64,000 bases of DNA from Multifurca ochricompacta (lineage: Eukaryota; Basidiomycota; Agaricomycetes; Russulales; Russulaceae). Location of the stretch: the NCBI GenBank assembly GCA_022496185.1, contig WTXG01000026.1:297208-361207 (forward strand), read 5' to 3'. Within the stretch, counting starts at the first letter, position 1. Each line of letters opens with the position of its first letter. The position numbers and the translations under genes are program-made. The notes under the pieces were generated by a model. That model was not told the origin of the DNA. It saw only the letters and a list, made by a program, of their open reading frames with translations, and searched no databases. Shown here in pieces: positions 1 to 12,300 of the stretch.

Positions 1-1219
1 CAATCATTGGGACAGTTTTTTGACCCACATTTAAAATCCACTATCTGCCCAATTACTCCTTTTTTTCACCCCTTTTTGCCTTGGTAACTCCTTGAATCCT
101 TTTGGTCATCCTTTCTATAACCTTTTGCCATCATTCTGGTGCATTTTTATTCCACTCCTCCACCACCCTCTCCCACAACTCAGGTACCCCCTTGACTGGT
201 TAAGATCCTTCTTCAGATCCACCCAGAGGTGTCCAATGGAGCTAATATTTCAAGGGATTGGGCTATCCATACCAGGTGTCAATATTCCTGTCTTAAAACT
301 GCTGGCTTGCCTTCTTGGAATTGTGTTTTGGGTCATTGTCCTGCTGAAACATGCTTTCACCCTCCACCATTTCTTACTTTTCAAACCTTTCCACCACTCT
401 GCCATCCAAAATATCACAGTACTGGCATGGATTCATGATCCCCTAAACCCCTGTAAGCATTCCTAGTCCATTCCACCCCATACAAGACCAATACCATAAG
501 TTCTTCCTCCTCCATGCTTGACTGTCAGGGTGGTGGTTCTGTCAGAGAGTGGTTACCATGAAAATTGGACAGTGGATGACTGGAAAAGGATCCTGTGGTC
601 AGGTGAGACTATAATGAACAGAATTGGTTCAGACAGAAGGAGCTACACTTGGAAAAATAAGGGAGAACCACCCTCTGACAGAACCACCACCCTGACAGTC
701 AAGCATGGAGGAGGAAGAACTTATGGTATTGGTCTTGTATGGGGTGGAATGGACTAGGAATGCTTACAGGGGTTTAGGGGATCATGAATCCATGCCAGTA
801 CTGTGATATTTTGGATGGCAGAGTGGTGGAAAGGTTTGAAAAGTAAGAAATGGTGGAGGGTGAAAGCATGTTTCAGCAGGACAATGACCCAAAACACAAT
901 TCCAAGAAGGCAAGCCAGCAGTTTTAAGACAGGAATATTGACACCTGGTATGGATAGCCCAATCCCTTGAAATATTAGCTCCATTGGACACCTCTGGGTG
1001 GATCTGAAGAAGGATCTTAACCAGTCAAGGGGGTACCTGAGTTGTGGGAGAGGGTGGTGGAGGAGTGGAATAAAAATGCACCAGAATGATGGCAAAAGGT
1101 TATAGAAAGGATGACCAAAAGGATTCAAGGAGTTACCAAGGCAAAAAGGGGTGAAAAAAAGGAGTAATTGGGCAGATAGTGGATTTTAAATGTGGGTCAA
1201 AAAACTGTCCCAATGATTG
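1..1219. mobile_element. Fold-back Tc1/mariner-type element (perfect palindrome, non-autonomous)
   Basis: Position x pairs with position 1220-x, so the two ends are exact inverted copies. The arms are about 550 bp and flank a unique loop of about 115 bp (roughly 553-667). Loop plus right arm, read on the plus strand, encode the C-terminal half of a Tc1-like DDE transposase. Visible family marks are a W-x-x-I-L-W-S-G-E-T block, a T-V-K-H-G-G-G block, Q-Q-D-N-D-P-K-H and the final E-L-W-E-R-V...I-E-R-M segment. The left arm is an inverted copy of that 3' half, so the N-terminal DNA-binding half is missing. In-frame stops break the right arm, so no active enzyme is made. Both ends carry the same terminus, so it could be moved in trans. 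The left flank lies outside the window, so the target duplication cannot be checked. Confidence 0.9.
517..1150 (+). pseudogene. Tc1-like transposase, C-terminal half, broken
   Basis: Plus-strand reading gives the catalytic-domain half of a Tc1/mariner transposase. The first conserved D/E block (W-S-G-E-T) lies near 600-615, a glycine-rich T-V-K-H-G-G-G motif near 690-710, and the second catalytic block Q-Q-D-N-D-P-K-H near 880-900. The remaining C-terminus runs to about 1140. Stops interrupt the frame after the second block. No start codon or helix-turn-helix N-terminus is present. It lies wholly inside the palindromic element, and the arm segment is repeated in reverse at 70-550. Confidence 0.8.
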
Positions 1220-1589
1220 ATTGATTTGATTTGATCATAAAATGCTTATATCATGGCCAATTTCTTTGATCCAAATTGGGCATGGTAGCCAGGAAGCAGG
1301 GCTTTCAGACATACAGCCACACCATAACCAGATTCCTAAATGCTGAGGTGCTATAGAGTGAATACTAGAAATGGTGCAAACATTGGGACAGTTTTTTGAC
1401 CCACTGTATCTACAATGTCCATTGCTGCATAGGGCAGCAACTACTTTGCATTGCGTGTGTGGACCAGGTCAGAATGGTCTGGACTCCTTCTTATCTTATC
1501 TAAATCTAAGAAGGTCAACTTGCATAACACACACACCCTCAGGATGGCTTTCAAGCAGTCTGGGATGCCAAAAATGTCCAGGAAATTGA
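1220..1589. other. Transposon-derived spacer with a second Tc1 terminus
   Basis: No gene is supported here. Positions 1381-1404 repeat about 24 bp of the fold-back element's terminus (attgggacagttttttgacc), then diverge. The stretch is AT-rich and is best read as debris of a related Tc1 copy next to the hAT fragment. Confidence 0.5.
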
Positions 1590-2357
1590 CCATCTGGTCC
1601 TTGGGTGGGCTGATCTGTCATGGTAAGGCAAAGCTGTAAGACTCCACCACATGGATGGAGGATCTATTTATTGCATCTTGGGGCCTCCTTAATGCAGCAA
1701 TCTCACCCTCATTTCCCAGTGGTCAACAGAAAATTGAGCATTGTCCTTGTTCTTTGGATTAAATTTTAATAATGGATACTTCTTGAAAATTGGAAGCATA
1801 CCTGCTGTTGAGATGGGCCAGTAGCAACAAGATTGTTGGGGCTCCTGATCTTATGATTATGATAAGATAATCTAAAGTGTGTCAGATCATTGATTCAGAG
1901 ACATTGCACACAACACATTCTTTCTGTCTTGTCACATTTAAATAACTATATTTATTCTACTTATTGTCATGCTCCTCTGAGCAGTATAAAATGTTGCTAC
2001 TCTGCATGCATTCACTTCAGTTTTGACCACATAAACTGAAGTGAGTATTAGTTAGTTTATCTTATCTCTTATCTTTACCATATTTAGCTAATACTTATCT
2101 GCTATCTAAATAGGTAAAGATACTACTATAGTGGGGGAGTTTTGGTGGCTTAATGATAAGATTAAAGCTCATTCAGTCAGTGCTGTCCATGCCATCTAAT
2201 GCTGTCAACAGCCATTTTTTTTGATGGTTTGGATGGCATTTTCTGTACCCGTCCACCATCCGTCTTGACATTGACTTGAGCTTGGTACAGCATGGGTATG
2301 GCAACCATACTATGGACCCATCCATACCGTGAGGTACAGGTACGGTGCACAGCCCTA
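1590..2357 (-). mobile_element. hAT-type transposon 5' fragment, copy 1
   Basis: This segment is an inverted, diverged copy of 44455-45235, where the same sequence begins a hAT transposon. On the minus strand it opens at 2357 with TAGGGCTGTG followed by GTACC-rich sub-repeats, a common hAT terminal pattern. It continues through noncoding 5' sequence with GATAAGATAA-like stretches to about 1590. There it stops matching and runs into Tc1-derived sequence. No transposase is included, so it is a truncated or internally deleted copy. Confidence 0.7.
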
Positions 2358-3690
2358 CCCTTATATACCCACAGGGGCCAGGGGAAATGGTCTGTGTGCA
2401 CTGGGAATAAGTTCACAAGTGCCAGACAATAAACAGTGAGGGACATAGGCCATTGGCCAGAGGAGAATCACATGCTATGTAGGACATTACTAAGGTTATC
2501 ACTAAGCTGCTGAGTGAATGAAAGAAAAGTGTAATAAAGATAGCATAAAAAGTCTGAAACTCCGGAATCTAATCTAATCTAATCTACAGCAGAAGCGAAC
2601 CCCAGATGCCTGAAGCATCTCCAGACACATCTCATGTCAACAATGAGAAGCAAAGCAAAGCACTGGATTCCTGGGGACTAGAGACTTGTAGTTACAAGAG
2701 CTCAAGACTAAAGAAATAAGAGCTTGTGCTCTGTGGTTTAAATAAGAGAAACAAGAACTAATGACATATGAATAGACGACATTGTACACATTGAAGATGC
2801 TGCTGTGAGAGATCAAACAAGTGGAGATGAAGACTAGAAAAGAGGAGTAAAGGAGAAAAGCATTAACTGATGATTGTACAAGTAGATCACCTGACCCGAA
2901 ATCGTATATGGACGGCGGGTTAGTGGCGGGGGGCGGGGGCAGGGTTAACCCGGTGCACTAAGCTAAGAAAACACACTACACACACTTACATTTGTCCTAC
3001 TTTGATATGTATGAAATGAAACATAAGGGAAGCTGTCAGCTGACTGCCAGGTGCACACTATATCCCCAGGGGGCTGCTTGCGAGAGAGTCCGAGATTTAC
3101 ACTGGGCAGTGAATCACCCCTCCCCGTTCCTTGTACCGCGTATCAATGTGCCTTCTAGTCCACCACGCTCAAAATCAAACTCAACACTACACTATCCTGA
3201 ACGCCGTTGCTTTCGAAACGTGCCGTTGTGAACCGGGCTTTTGTATCTGTCGCCGTGGATGTGTTGTATTTGGTTGTTTGCTGGTTTCGTGATTCTACTT
3301 CATCATGAATGCACCTCGTCTGCCACAAGGATAATATTACCTCACAGAGTAACGTGCAGTGGTAGCCGTCCCTCTTTGAGCTTGATCCCTAAATCCCAAA
3401 AGAAGAAAAGGTAGCTGAATACCATAAAAGGTAATATGATTACGACACGATCGAAAAAAAAAGAAACTCCGACAAAAATTTGGGATTATCGCACGGGCGA
3501 TTCGCTCGCTCGTTTGAGTGTGTGCGTCGCTGTCGCGCTTTCGAGTTGATCTTAATCTCTTTCTCTTTCTCTTTCTCTTTCTCTCTCCTCTCTATCCTTT
3601 CTTCTCTCTTCTCTTTTTTCGTTTTTTTTCTTTTCTATCCTCTTCTCTCTCATCTACGCATCTTTCTGCTCCTCTTCATTCACGATCATC
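2358..3690. other. Repeat edge and upstream region of the importin gene
   Basis: I see no supported gene. Up to about 2900 the sequence is AT-rich and repeat-like, with four tandem AATCT units near 2566-2587. From about 2900 it becomes gene-like in composition. Positions 3547-3660 form a long pyrimidine tract of TTTCTC repeats just upstream of the importin start at 3691. Such CT tracts often sit near fungal transcription starts, so this is a likely core promoter or leader region by inference. Confidence 0.45.
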
Positions 3691-6600
3691 ATGGATGTAT
3701 GCGCTCGTTATTGTCTTCTTTATCAATCAATTCCTCATCGTTCCTCTCTTTCTAGCCTACTTTCGTGCAAAATCTTCACAATCTCCTCCTTCAGTCGACC
3801 ACTAATGACACTATTCAACTCAAAGCTGTAAGAATACAAGTTACTGCTCTGGCATCATCAAATCCTATCTCTCAATCAACGTTCTCTTCTTAGGCAACTG
3901 CTCAGCTCAACAAAGAATTCTACAAAGATCCAGCATGCATCCCCGCCCTCGCAAACATCATCGCAAATTCACAAGAGATCCCCGTTAGTGATAGCTCGCC
4001 TCGTGACTGAAACAAGCGCATACTTATCAAATTTCCCGTTACGGTAGGTCAGGCAACTCGCCGCCATTGAGTTGCGCAAGCGCGTATCTGTAAATAGTGG
4101 CAATCTCTGGCTACAGGTCTCACAAGCAGATCGCGAACAGCTTAAAACTCAGCTGCCAGAGATTGTTCTTCGCGAATCAAAGCTCGTGCACTTCCTTCTC
4201 TATCTATAGTCCTCTGGCTAATTAGGCTTTTCTCTCTCTAGTTCCCTCGTTCGCCATTCTACCGCTCGCGTTATTGCCGCCATCGCAGGTATCGAGATAC
4301 CTGTCGGTGGATGGCCTCAACTCCTTCCCTTCCTCCACGAAACTGCGACGTCTTCTCAATCAACCCATCGTGAAGTTGGCATCTATATCCTCTATACTGT
4401 TCTCGAAACCATTGTCGAGGGTTTCCAGGAGCATCTCCAGAGTTTCTTCAAACTCTTCGAGAGACTCCTTCAGGACCCAGAGAGCGCCGAAGTTCGGGTG
4501 ACAACTGTCAGGTGAGACATTCTTTGGTGTCGCGAACGCCCGGAATGTTGATTCGTTACTAGATCCCTGGGCACCGTCGCCCAATACATCGATACAGACG
4601 ATAAGACTGACATTGTAAGTCCATTCAGACCCGTCTTCTTGGACTTCCACAGATCATGTTTTCAGAAATCTTTCCAAAACCTTCTGCCCCTTATGATCCA
4701 AGTTCTTGCACAGACACTCGAGGCAGGAGACGAGGCCAATGCACGTCACCTCTTCGATGTGTTTGAAACCCTTCTCATTCTGGTGCGTGATCACTCACTC
4801 TATTTTTTATTTATATCTTCGCCTCATATGCCTCTAGGAGATACCCCTGCTAAGTCAGCACATCCCTCAGCTAGTCCAGTTTTTCATCCAAGCGGGCTGT
4901 AATCGCAGTATCGATTCTGAGTTGCGCATCCTTGCGCTCAATGCGCTCAATTGGACTGTCCAATAGTGTGTTCCTCCTGTTAACTCCTGTTAATCCCCGC
5001 TGACTTGAGATGTGTTCAGTAAAAAGTCAAAAATACAAAGCAATAGCCTGGCCGCTGCCATCTTGGATGGCCTCATGCCCATTACCACTGAAGAGGAGCC
5101 TGAGGATATCGATGATGATGCCCCTGCCCGCGCAAGTATATATATCCAACTATGTTGCTTGTCACTGATGAATACTTCAGTCTGCTCTGCGCATTATCGA
5201 TACTCTTGCTACCTCCCTTCCACCCACTCAAGTTTTCCCGGCTCTTCGTGCACAAATCCAGCAATACTTCTCGTCTACAGATAGCTCACATCGCAGGGGC
5301 GCCATGCTCGCGCTGGGTGTCTCTGTGGAAGGCTGTAGCGAGTATATGACGCCGCTGATGAGTCAAGTATGGCCAGTCATCGAGGCTGGTCTTCAAGATA
5401 GTGATCCTGGAGTACGGAGGGCAACGTGCGTCGCTGTCAGTTGCCTGTGCGAATGGCTCGAGGATGAATGTGTCTCGCGACATGCAGTGTTGGTCCCGGT
5501 GCGTGCCATACTTACCCTCGAATCAATCTACCTCTAATTTATGTCGCGCAGGCGATCATGGCGCTTGTTGCTGATCCTGCAACCCAAAGATCGGCATGTA
5601 CTGCCCTTGACGCATTACTTGAAGTCCTCCATGACGTGATCGACCAATATCTTCCCCTTATTATGGAGCGTCTCTCTGGTTTACTGGAAACCGCGCCACT
5701 AAATGTTAAGGCTGTGGTGACGGGCGCGATCGGCAGCGCCGCGCATGCATCGAAAGATCAATTCACTCCATATTTCCAAGAGACCATGCACCGAATGCAG
5801 CATTTTCTCGTTCTCACTGGCGAAGGCGAAGAGATCGAGCTGCGCGGAATCACAATGGATACTGTGGGCACGTTCGCAGAAGCTGTCGGGAAAGATCTTT
5901 TCCGGCCGTACTACGAGCCGCTGATGAAGCAGGCCTTCCAAGGTATCGAGCTTGCCAGTGCACGCCTGCGGGAATGCAGTTTCCTCTTCTTCGGCGTCAT
6001 GGCCAGTGTATTTGGGGAGGAGTTTTCGCCGTCGCTTCCAGCGGTGGTGCCGTCACTCATCGCGAGTCTAAAACAGGAAGAAAACGGTCAAGAGTTGCAG
6101 CCGCGTAAGTTTCACTTGTGCTGTGACCTGCCGCTATCACGCCCAACACATATTCACCTCCAACACATGATACAGTGACAGTGAGTGATGTCTCCGCGTT
6201 TGCGTCCGGCTCGTCGCCCGCAAACGCTATTTCCGTAGAAGACGGGACAGCTGGCGCCGAGGAGGTGGATATCGACTTGGATAAAGCTCTCGACGTAAAT
6301 AGCGCTGTCGCTGTTGAGAAAGAGATCGCCGCGGACACTCTCGGCACACTTTTTGCTTCCACGCGCGAGCACTTCCTTCCGTTTGTCGAACAAACAGCGC
6401 TCGAGCTAATCGGGCTTCTACCACACTATTACGAGGGCATTCGCAAGTCTTCGACAGATTCTTTGCTCAAGATCATCCGTACCTTCTATGATCTCAGCGG
6501 GCAACCTGAATGGCAGCCTGGCGCCAACGTGGTACGTTGTCCTCGTCGCAAGGTGAATTTACGCTCAACGCTCACTTGCGTTGTCAATTCCAGCAACATC

Positions 6601-7789
6601 CCCTGAATCAGAATGTCAAAGACTTGATTGATCGTGCGCTTCCAGAGCTCTTAGATATGTATGATGGCGAGGACAACAAGTAGGTCGCTTGATACTTGGT
6701 GAGGAGATGGACATCTTCATACCTATTTTTCAGGGGTGTCGTTTCCACGCTTTGCGTTGGCCTTGCTGAGACCATCAACAAGATTGGACCTGCACTCCTT
6801 GAGCAATGTCAGTCATCTAAGACATGTACTCAAGGGATTCTTCTGACTCGCCACCGCGCAGATTACGATAGGCTCTGCTCGATGGCCAAGGAGATCCTTG
6901 AGCAGAAGGCCATCTGCCAACAAGACCCCGATCAGGATGCCGATGAGGAGGCGCCAGAGGACCAGGCTGAGTATGACTCAGTGTTAATTTCTTCGGCCGG
7001 GGATCTTGTCGCGGCTATGGCCAATGCGCTTGGCGCGGACTTCGCGCAAGCTTTCAATACATTCTACCCCCTCATAGCGAAATACTACGTACGTGTCATA
7101 TCTCTGCTTAGTCCAACAATCACCGATGCCGTGCGTATCTCGTATAGAAAAAGAGCCGCTCTCTCAGCGATCGTTCCTCGGCGATTGGGTGCTTGGCCGA
7201 GATCATTTCCGGGATAAAGGGGGCAATAACCCCATCTACCGAGCCGTTGCTCGAGCTACTCTGGCGCGCCATCAGTGACCCGGATGCTGAAGTCCAGAGC
7301 AACGCGGCGTTTGCGACAGGCTTACTGGTGGAAAACTCCGAACAAGACCTGTCGCCGCAGTATATTGCGCTGCTCGGCGCCTTGCAACCACTCTTCAACC
7401 TGCCGGCAGATGCCCCGGCCCCACGCCTCAATGCGCGGGACAACGCCTGCGGCGCTGTAGCACGACTGATTCTGCGTAACGCTAGTGCGGTGCCGCTCGC
7501 TCAGGTGTTGCCTGTACTATTTGCCGCTCTTCCACTGCAGAATGACCTCCTCGAGAACCGACCGGTGTTCCGGGCAGTGCTGTATCTGTCCCAGACACAG
7601 CCAGATGTACTTTCGCAGTATCTAGACGGGCTACTGCGTGTATTTGCGCAGGTATTGGACCCGAGTGGGCCCGATCAGATTGGCGACGAGGTGCGGGCGG
7701 GCTTGATTGGGCTCATCGGCGCACTCAATGCCCGGTCGCCGGAAAAGGTGCAACAGGCGGGGTTAGGCGCGTTTGTACCGGGGGCTTGA
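3691..7789 (+). CDS. KAP123: Importin beta-4 / karyopherin Kap123 homologue
   Basis: HEAT-repeat nuclear import receptor of the importin-beta family, predicted to carry ribosomal proteins and histones through the nuclear pore (family knowledge). I model 16 exons: 3691-3696, 3756-3827, 3894-3983, 4048-4181, 4242-4511, 4563-4614, 4666-4782, 4838-4965, 5020-5131, 5181-5498, 5552-6104, 6176-6531, 6594-6679, 6734-6807, 6862-7088 and 7148-7789. They sum to 3237 nt, an open frame of 1078 aa, close to yeast Kap123 (about 1113 aa). The N-terminus shows the family pattern Q-L-A-A-I-E-L-R-K-R, and a central acidic loop (E-E-E-P-E-D-I-D-D-D) precedes R-R-G-A-M-L-A-L. A second acidic stretch near 6940 is also typical. 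The first exon is only ATG GAT. Introns at 4182 and 5132 need GC donors; the second has an ideal GCAAGT. Confidence 0.92.
5132..5180 (+). other. GC-AG intron in KAP123
   Basis: The 49-nt intron starts GCAAGT and ends TTCAG. No GT donor keeps frame here; with this one the acidic loop ...D-D-A-P-A-R joins S-A-L-R-I-I-D in frame, the spacing seen in Kap123 proteins. Confidence 0.85.
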
Positions 7790-9332
7790 ACATGCAGATT
7801 CTCCTCCCCCTCCTGCTTGTTCCTCTCAGATTTTACACTTGGTGATGCACTTTGATATCTCCCACCCCCCTGGTTTTGCCTTTACTCTTACTATACGTTC
7901 CATGTCTCTCTCTCCTCCCGGCCCCGTCCTCGTGATCTGGATTTTTATGATGTTTAGACGTTTAACAGAATTTGTACTCGGGAAATTAAACACGCGCGGA
8001 TTTACAGTTAGAGGCAACGAATATGTGGCATATAAATAAATAAAATTTGAAAGAGTGGACCTTTTTGACGACTAGCTTGTCCATATTCAAGGGCATTTGA
8101 GGCGGTCAACAGCCCAGCGCCATTTCTAACAATCAATCAATTACGACATCCACAGGGAATTTGAAAGTTCACCGATCGATCCGATTATCAGATTGGACCA
8201 GAAAGAAAAAAAAAGACGTAACGAAGGCATGAACGATGCGCCACGCATTTGGACCTCCATTGTATATGTGGTAAGAATCGAGCGCGTAAGGATCACTGCC
8301 GGGAAGATACGAGATGGGAACGGTCATGGGTGCCGGAGGAAGGCTGCGATCATCGTGATTCGGGAGATGACCGTACTTGATCATGCGGCTTGTCTGCGCG
8401 ACCGCTAGAAACGGGATGATGGTAAAGGTAGGCTGTGAATAAGGCTATGAGACGTTTTGCGCGGATTGATTGCAGGCCAAGGCAGCGAATGCAGTCTTTG
8501 AGTTCGGCGGGGTCAGCTTAAATGGTAGCAGTGGTAGCAGTGGTAGCAGCAGCATTCAGGGGTAGTAATGGAGGTGATGGGTCAAAAGATAGGCAAATTT
8601 TCTAAGCGTTGAGCCGTTTTGAACGAAAAAAAAAAAGAAGAGGGAAAGAAGGATTAAACCTTGAGCGAGAGACTCGGGCGTTGACCATCGTTCCGTGTGC
8701 GTCCAAAATATGGGGATGGCTACGCGCCGTGAAGCCTTACTTATTGAGAGGCATCACGAAGTTTCCAGGGGTCATCTGCGACGCATTCTGTGGAGAGATG
8801 AACGACGACGGGTATGGTCGGGTTAAATTTGTGCTATGCTTATGCACCTCGCATGAGGACTGGCTTTGCATCGAGAAGTCGTTGGGTATCGGTCGAGAGA
8901 TGTGAGAAAGAAGGCGATGTGTAGACTGGTGAGTTGGTTAGGAGACATAGGTGCTCTTGTCGGATTGGTCGCGGTCGAGTGATTGTCGGTCTGGGAGCTC
9001 TCGAGTGATGGCCGCTTCGAGGATAGAACTCGGTAGGCCATCAGACATCAGGTTGGTATAGTCGTCGTCGTCGTCGTCGAGGAAAGGTACCCTCTCAAAA
9101 GAAATATTTATTATTTACTCTTAATTTAAATTTAAGATCTTAACTTAATTAATTCAACCATATCCCCTCCCCTTCCCCTATCTCTTCCCCTTCTCGTCGC
9201 AGCCAGTGCGTCGCCGCCGCCCGCCGTTCTTCTCCTTAACGTACGTTCGTCGTTATATACAACAGCGAGGTCGCTGGACGACATCGCGCTCGTGCTCCTC
9301 GACATTTTACCCTCCTTCGGATTCTCATCGCT
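7790..9332. other. Intergenic region with a possible minus-strand gene remnant
   Basis: Two minus-strand stretches look protein-like but I cannot join them. One (about 9105-8940) reads a six-Asp run then T-N-L-M-S-D-G-L-P-S-S-I-L-E and ends at a stop. Another (about 8434-8169, after a good TTCACAG acceptor) reads P-T-F-T-I-I-P-F-L-A-V-A and later S-Y-L-P-G-S-D-P-Y-A-L-D. A short exon-like piece with a CCACAG acceptor and GTAAGG donor lies between (about 8780-8730). No consistent frame links them and no domain is recognised. Near 8526-8552 there is a tandem ggtagcagt repeat. The 3' flank of KAP123 and the upstream region of the next gene are also here. Confidence 0.3.
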
Positions 9333-12300
9333 ATGTTCATCCTTCTTTTTCTTCTTTTCTTTGTCTTTCAAGTCTTTACCCTCGTGCTTGCCATCCCGTT
9401 CGAGTCTTCCTCCTCTTCCGTTTCCGTGCCTGTACCCCTCGATGGCCAACTCCCACCCATCGCGCGCATCAACTCACCCTACTCCTGGACTTTTGCAAAT
9501 GGGACTTTTCTATCTGAAGGGAACACTCCCCTCGCTTATTCGGCGTATTTCCTCCCGGCTTGGCTCTCGTTCAACTCTTCCACTCGGACCTTTAGTGGAA
9601 CACCTGCCCCAGAGGACGAGGGTACTCCCCGCATTAAAGTTGTGGCGACTGACACCGAGACGTCTGACTCTGCATCCTCATTTGTCTCTCTCTGCGTCAC
9701 GCATTACCCCGCCCCGGACCTCTCCATATCCGTCTCATCTCAGTTCAGACCTGAAAACCCCTCTCTCTCATCTGTCTTCTTGCTGTCTGAATACTCGGCG
9801 CTTTCTACGACACAGGATCCGACCCTCCGGATTCCATCCAGCTGGTCCTTCAGTATCGGCTTTGAAGGCGAGACGTTTACGACCCCGGATGGCATTCGCT
9901 ATGCTGCTTTGCAGGTAGATGGCTCTCCTCTGCCGTCTTGGATGGAGTTTGATCCTAATGAAATAACGCTTGGGGGTGTAGCACCCCCTCTTCGTGCGCT
10001 CCCTACACCATACTTTCTCTCTCTCGCTCTCCATGCGTCTGACAAGTTTGGCTTTTCTGCTGCATCTGTGCCGTTCAATGTGGTTATCGCATCTCGTGAG
10101 CTACATGCGCCCTTCGGTGGTCTGCCTACTATCAACATCACCTCGTCTGAGCCTCTCGATGTCTCTCTCAATTCTCCCTCAGATTTTACTGGTGTGCTTG
10201 TAGACGACGCTCCTGTAGATCTTCAGGAAGTGGCTTCGCTTGCGATCGATGTTTCACAGCACAGCTGGCTTCACTATGATGCAGATTCACGTCGGCTTTC
10301 TGGGCAGCCCCCGAGTGACTTAAGCTCGCAAGACGCTACTGTTCTCCCTGTCGTCCTTACCACAACTTTCAACCAAACCTTGCAAACCCAAGTCAAAATT
10401 GCAGTCGTGCCTTCGTATTTCTCCCAAGATACGCTTCCTCCGATTTTTGCGGCTCCTGGCAGAGAGATACACTTTAGTTTAAGATCGTTCTTCTCGAACG
10501 CGACGCAGGGAGACGACGTTGATCTGACCGCCTCGTATGACCCCTCGGATGCTGGGACTTACTTGTACTTTGACACATCCTCCGCAGTCTTATCCGGAAC
10601 TATCCCATCGGCGGGCACAGGTTATAGTCACATTACGGTTTCATTTACTGCCTACTCTCGATTGACACACTCGACGTCTCACACTAGTCTTCCCATCTCG
10701 CTTACTCTCGCGGATTACAAACATTCGCAACCTGCTTCCGGACAGCGATCCCGTACACCGCACAAGAGACTTGCTTTGGGACTAGGAATAGCGCTTGGCG
10801 GGCTTGGCGGGTTGCTCATACTTGGGTTCCTACTGGCAGCACTCCGGCGGTGCGCGCGCACACCTGACTCGGCGCTTACGGGTACGGCCGCGACGCGTGC
10901 CATGACGGAGAGTGATCGGCGGTGGTATGGCATCGGGAGCGTCGCTCGAGTGGAGGGAGACCGTGCAGACAATGTGGAAAAGGGCTACGGCGTTGGTGCT
11001 AGCGGGCGATGGGGCGATCTAGGTCTCGGGCTATCTCGCACGATGACTCGTGCATCGTCGTCGAGCGATGAGTATTCAATAGCTAATCCAGGCCAGTTGA
11101 GCAAAGCTGAGTTCCTTGGGCGCTTACGAGAGACGGTGCGTAAAGTGAGCAATCGTTACCGTCGCGCCCGTAAATCGGCCATTGGACGGCCGATGCCCGC
11201 GTTCAGAACGGAGGGGGTAGACCCACGTCTCATGACGATGCTCGCCGGTACACCACTAGTTGATGCTGCTGCTGCTACACCGACGATACCCCCACTTGCA
11301 GGTTACGAACCTGTGGGTTACTCGGCGTCGAGCCTGCGTGGTTCGCCATCATCATCGACAGGCGAGCGTTCCATCCCGCACAGGCGCGCCGACTTTGCCC
11401 CTCCGCGCATGCCAGCGCCCGTCGGAGTCGGAGTCACATCCACAGCAGCCGATAAAACTGCTACTGCCGCCTCTGCTCCTGTTGTTGCTGGTGTTGCAAG
11501 ACGCTCACTGGACTCGGTCATGTCCCTAGCCTCGGACTCTTCCACTCGTTCGCATGCGGCTGAGGCCGTCGTGCATCGTGCGGCGCGGGCTCGCAGCGTA
11601 CGTAGTGTGCGACACAGCGCTAGCGGATACTCGTATTCTCAGGTAGATCCTGATGGTGGTGGACGACATGCACGGCTCGTGCCGTTTACCGCTGGTCGGG
11701 TATCTGCGCCGTCGCGGGATGGCGGGGGGAATGTAGGTGGAGGAACAAGAGCAGGGACAGGGACAGGAGGAGGGGACGCGGTAAGGGATGGGGAAGGGCT
11801 GCCACCCGTGCGTGCTTCGAGTTTGAGCGCGAGCGTCGTGAGAGTGGTGATGCCTCCTGCTCCGCCTGCTGTCCTGGTGAACAATCTTGTTGGTGGTGGG
11901 ATCGAAGCGGACGAGTTGCAAGTGGGGTTACGTTACGTGCGCGCGTTGGGCGAAGACACGCGAGATGCCATCTCGGGCTCTTTCTCCTCTCTCGAGTCTT
12001 CACATCGAGCCCGGTCGAGTATGGGAAGTGGAGGACGCGCGGCGGGAGAGGTCCTGCGGGTGCTGGTTCGCGTTGGAGAGCGCTTCCGATTCCGGTTACC
12101 CGTGCGTGGTGGCGCTAGTAGCGCTTCCGGTGGCGGTAGCAGCGGTGGGAATGGGGGTTGGGGTTGGGGGCCTCTAGTGGCAAGGCGGGTCTCCGGAGAG
12201 CTGCTTCCGGCGTTTTTGTATGCGGATTTGGACGCCGCAAGAGGGGACAAACATCGGGATACGGTCAAGTTTTGGGGCGTCCCGCGGGCGGACGATGTTG

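Noticed and set aside
92..466. 124-aa open frame, identical to one at 754-1128 on the other strand
   Set aside because: It is the antisense of the Tc1 transposase arm, duplicated by the palindrome; the sense strand carries the recognisable family motifs.
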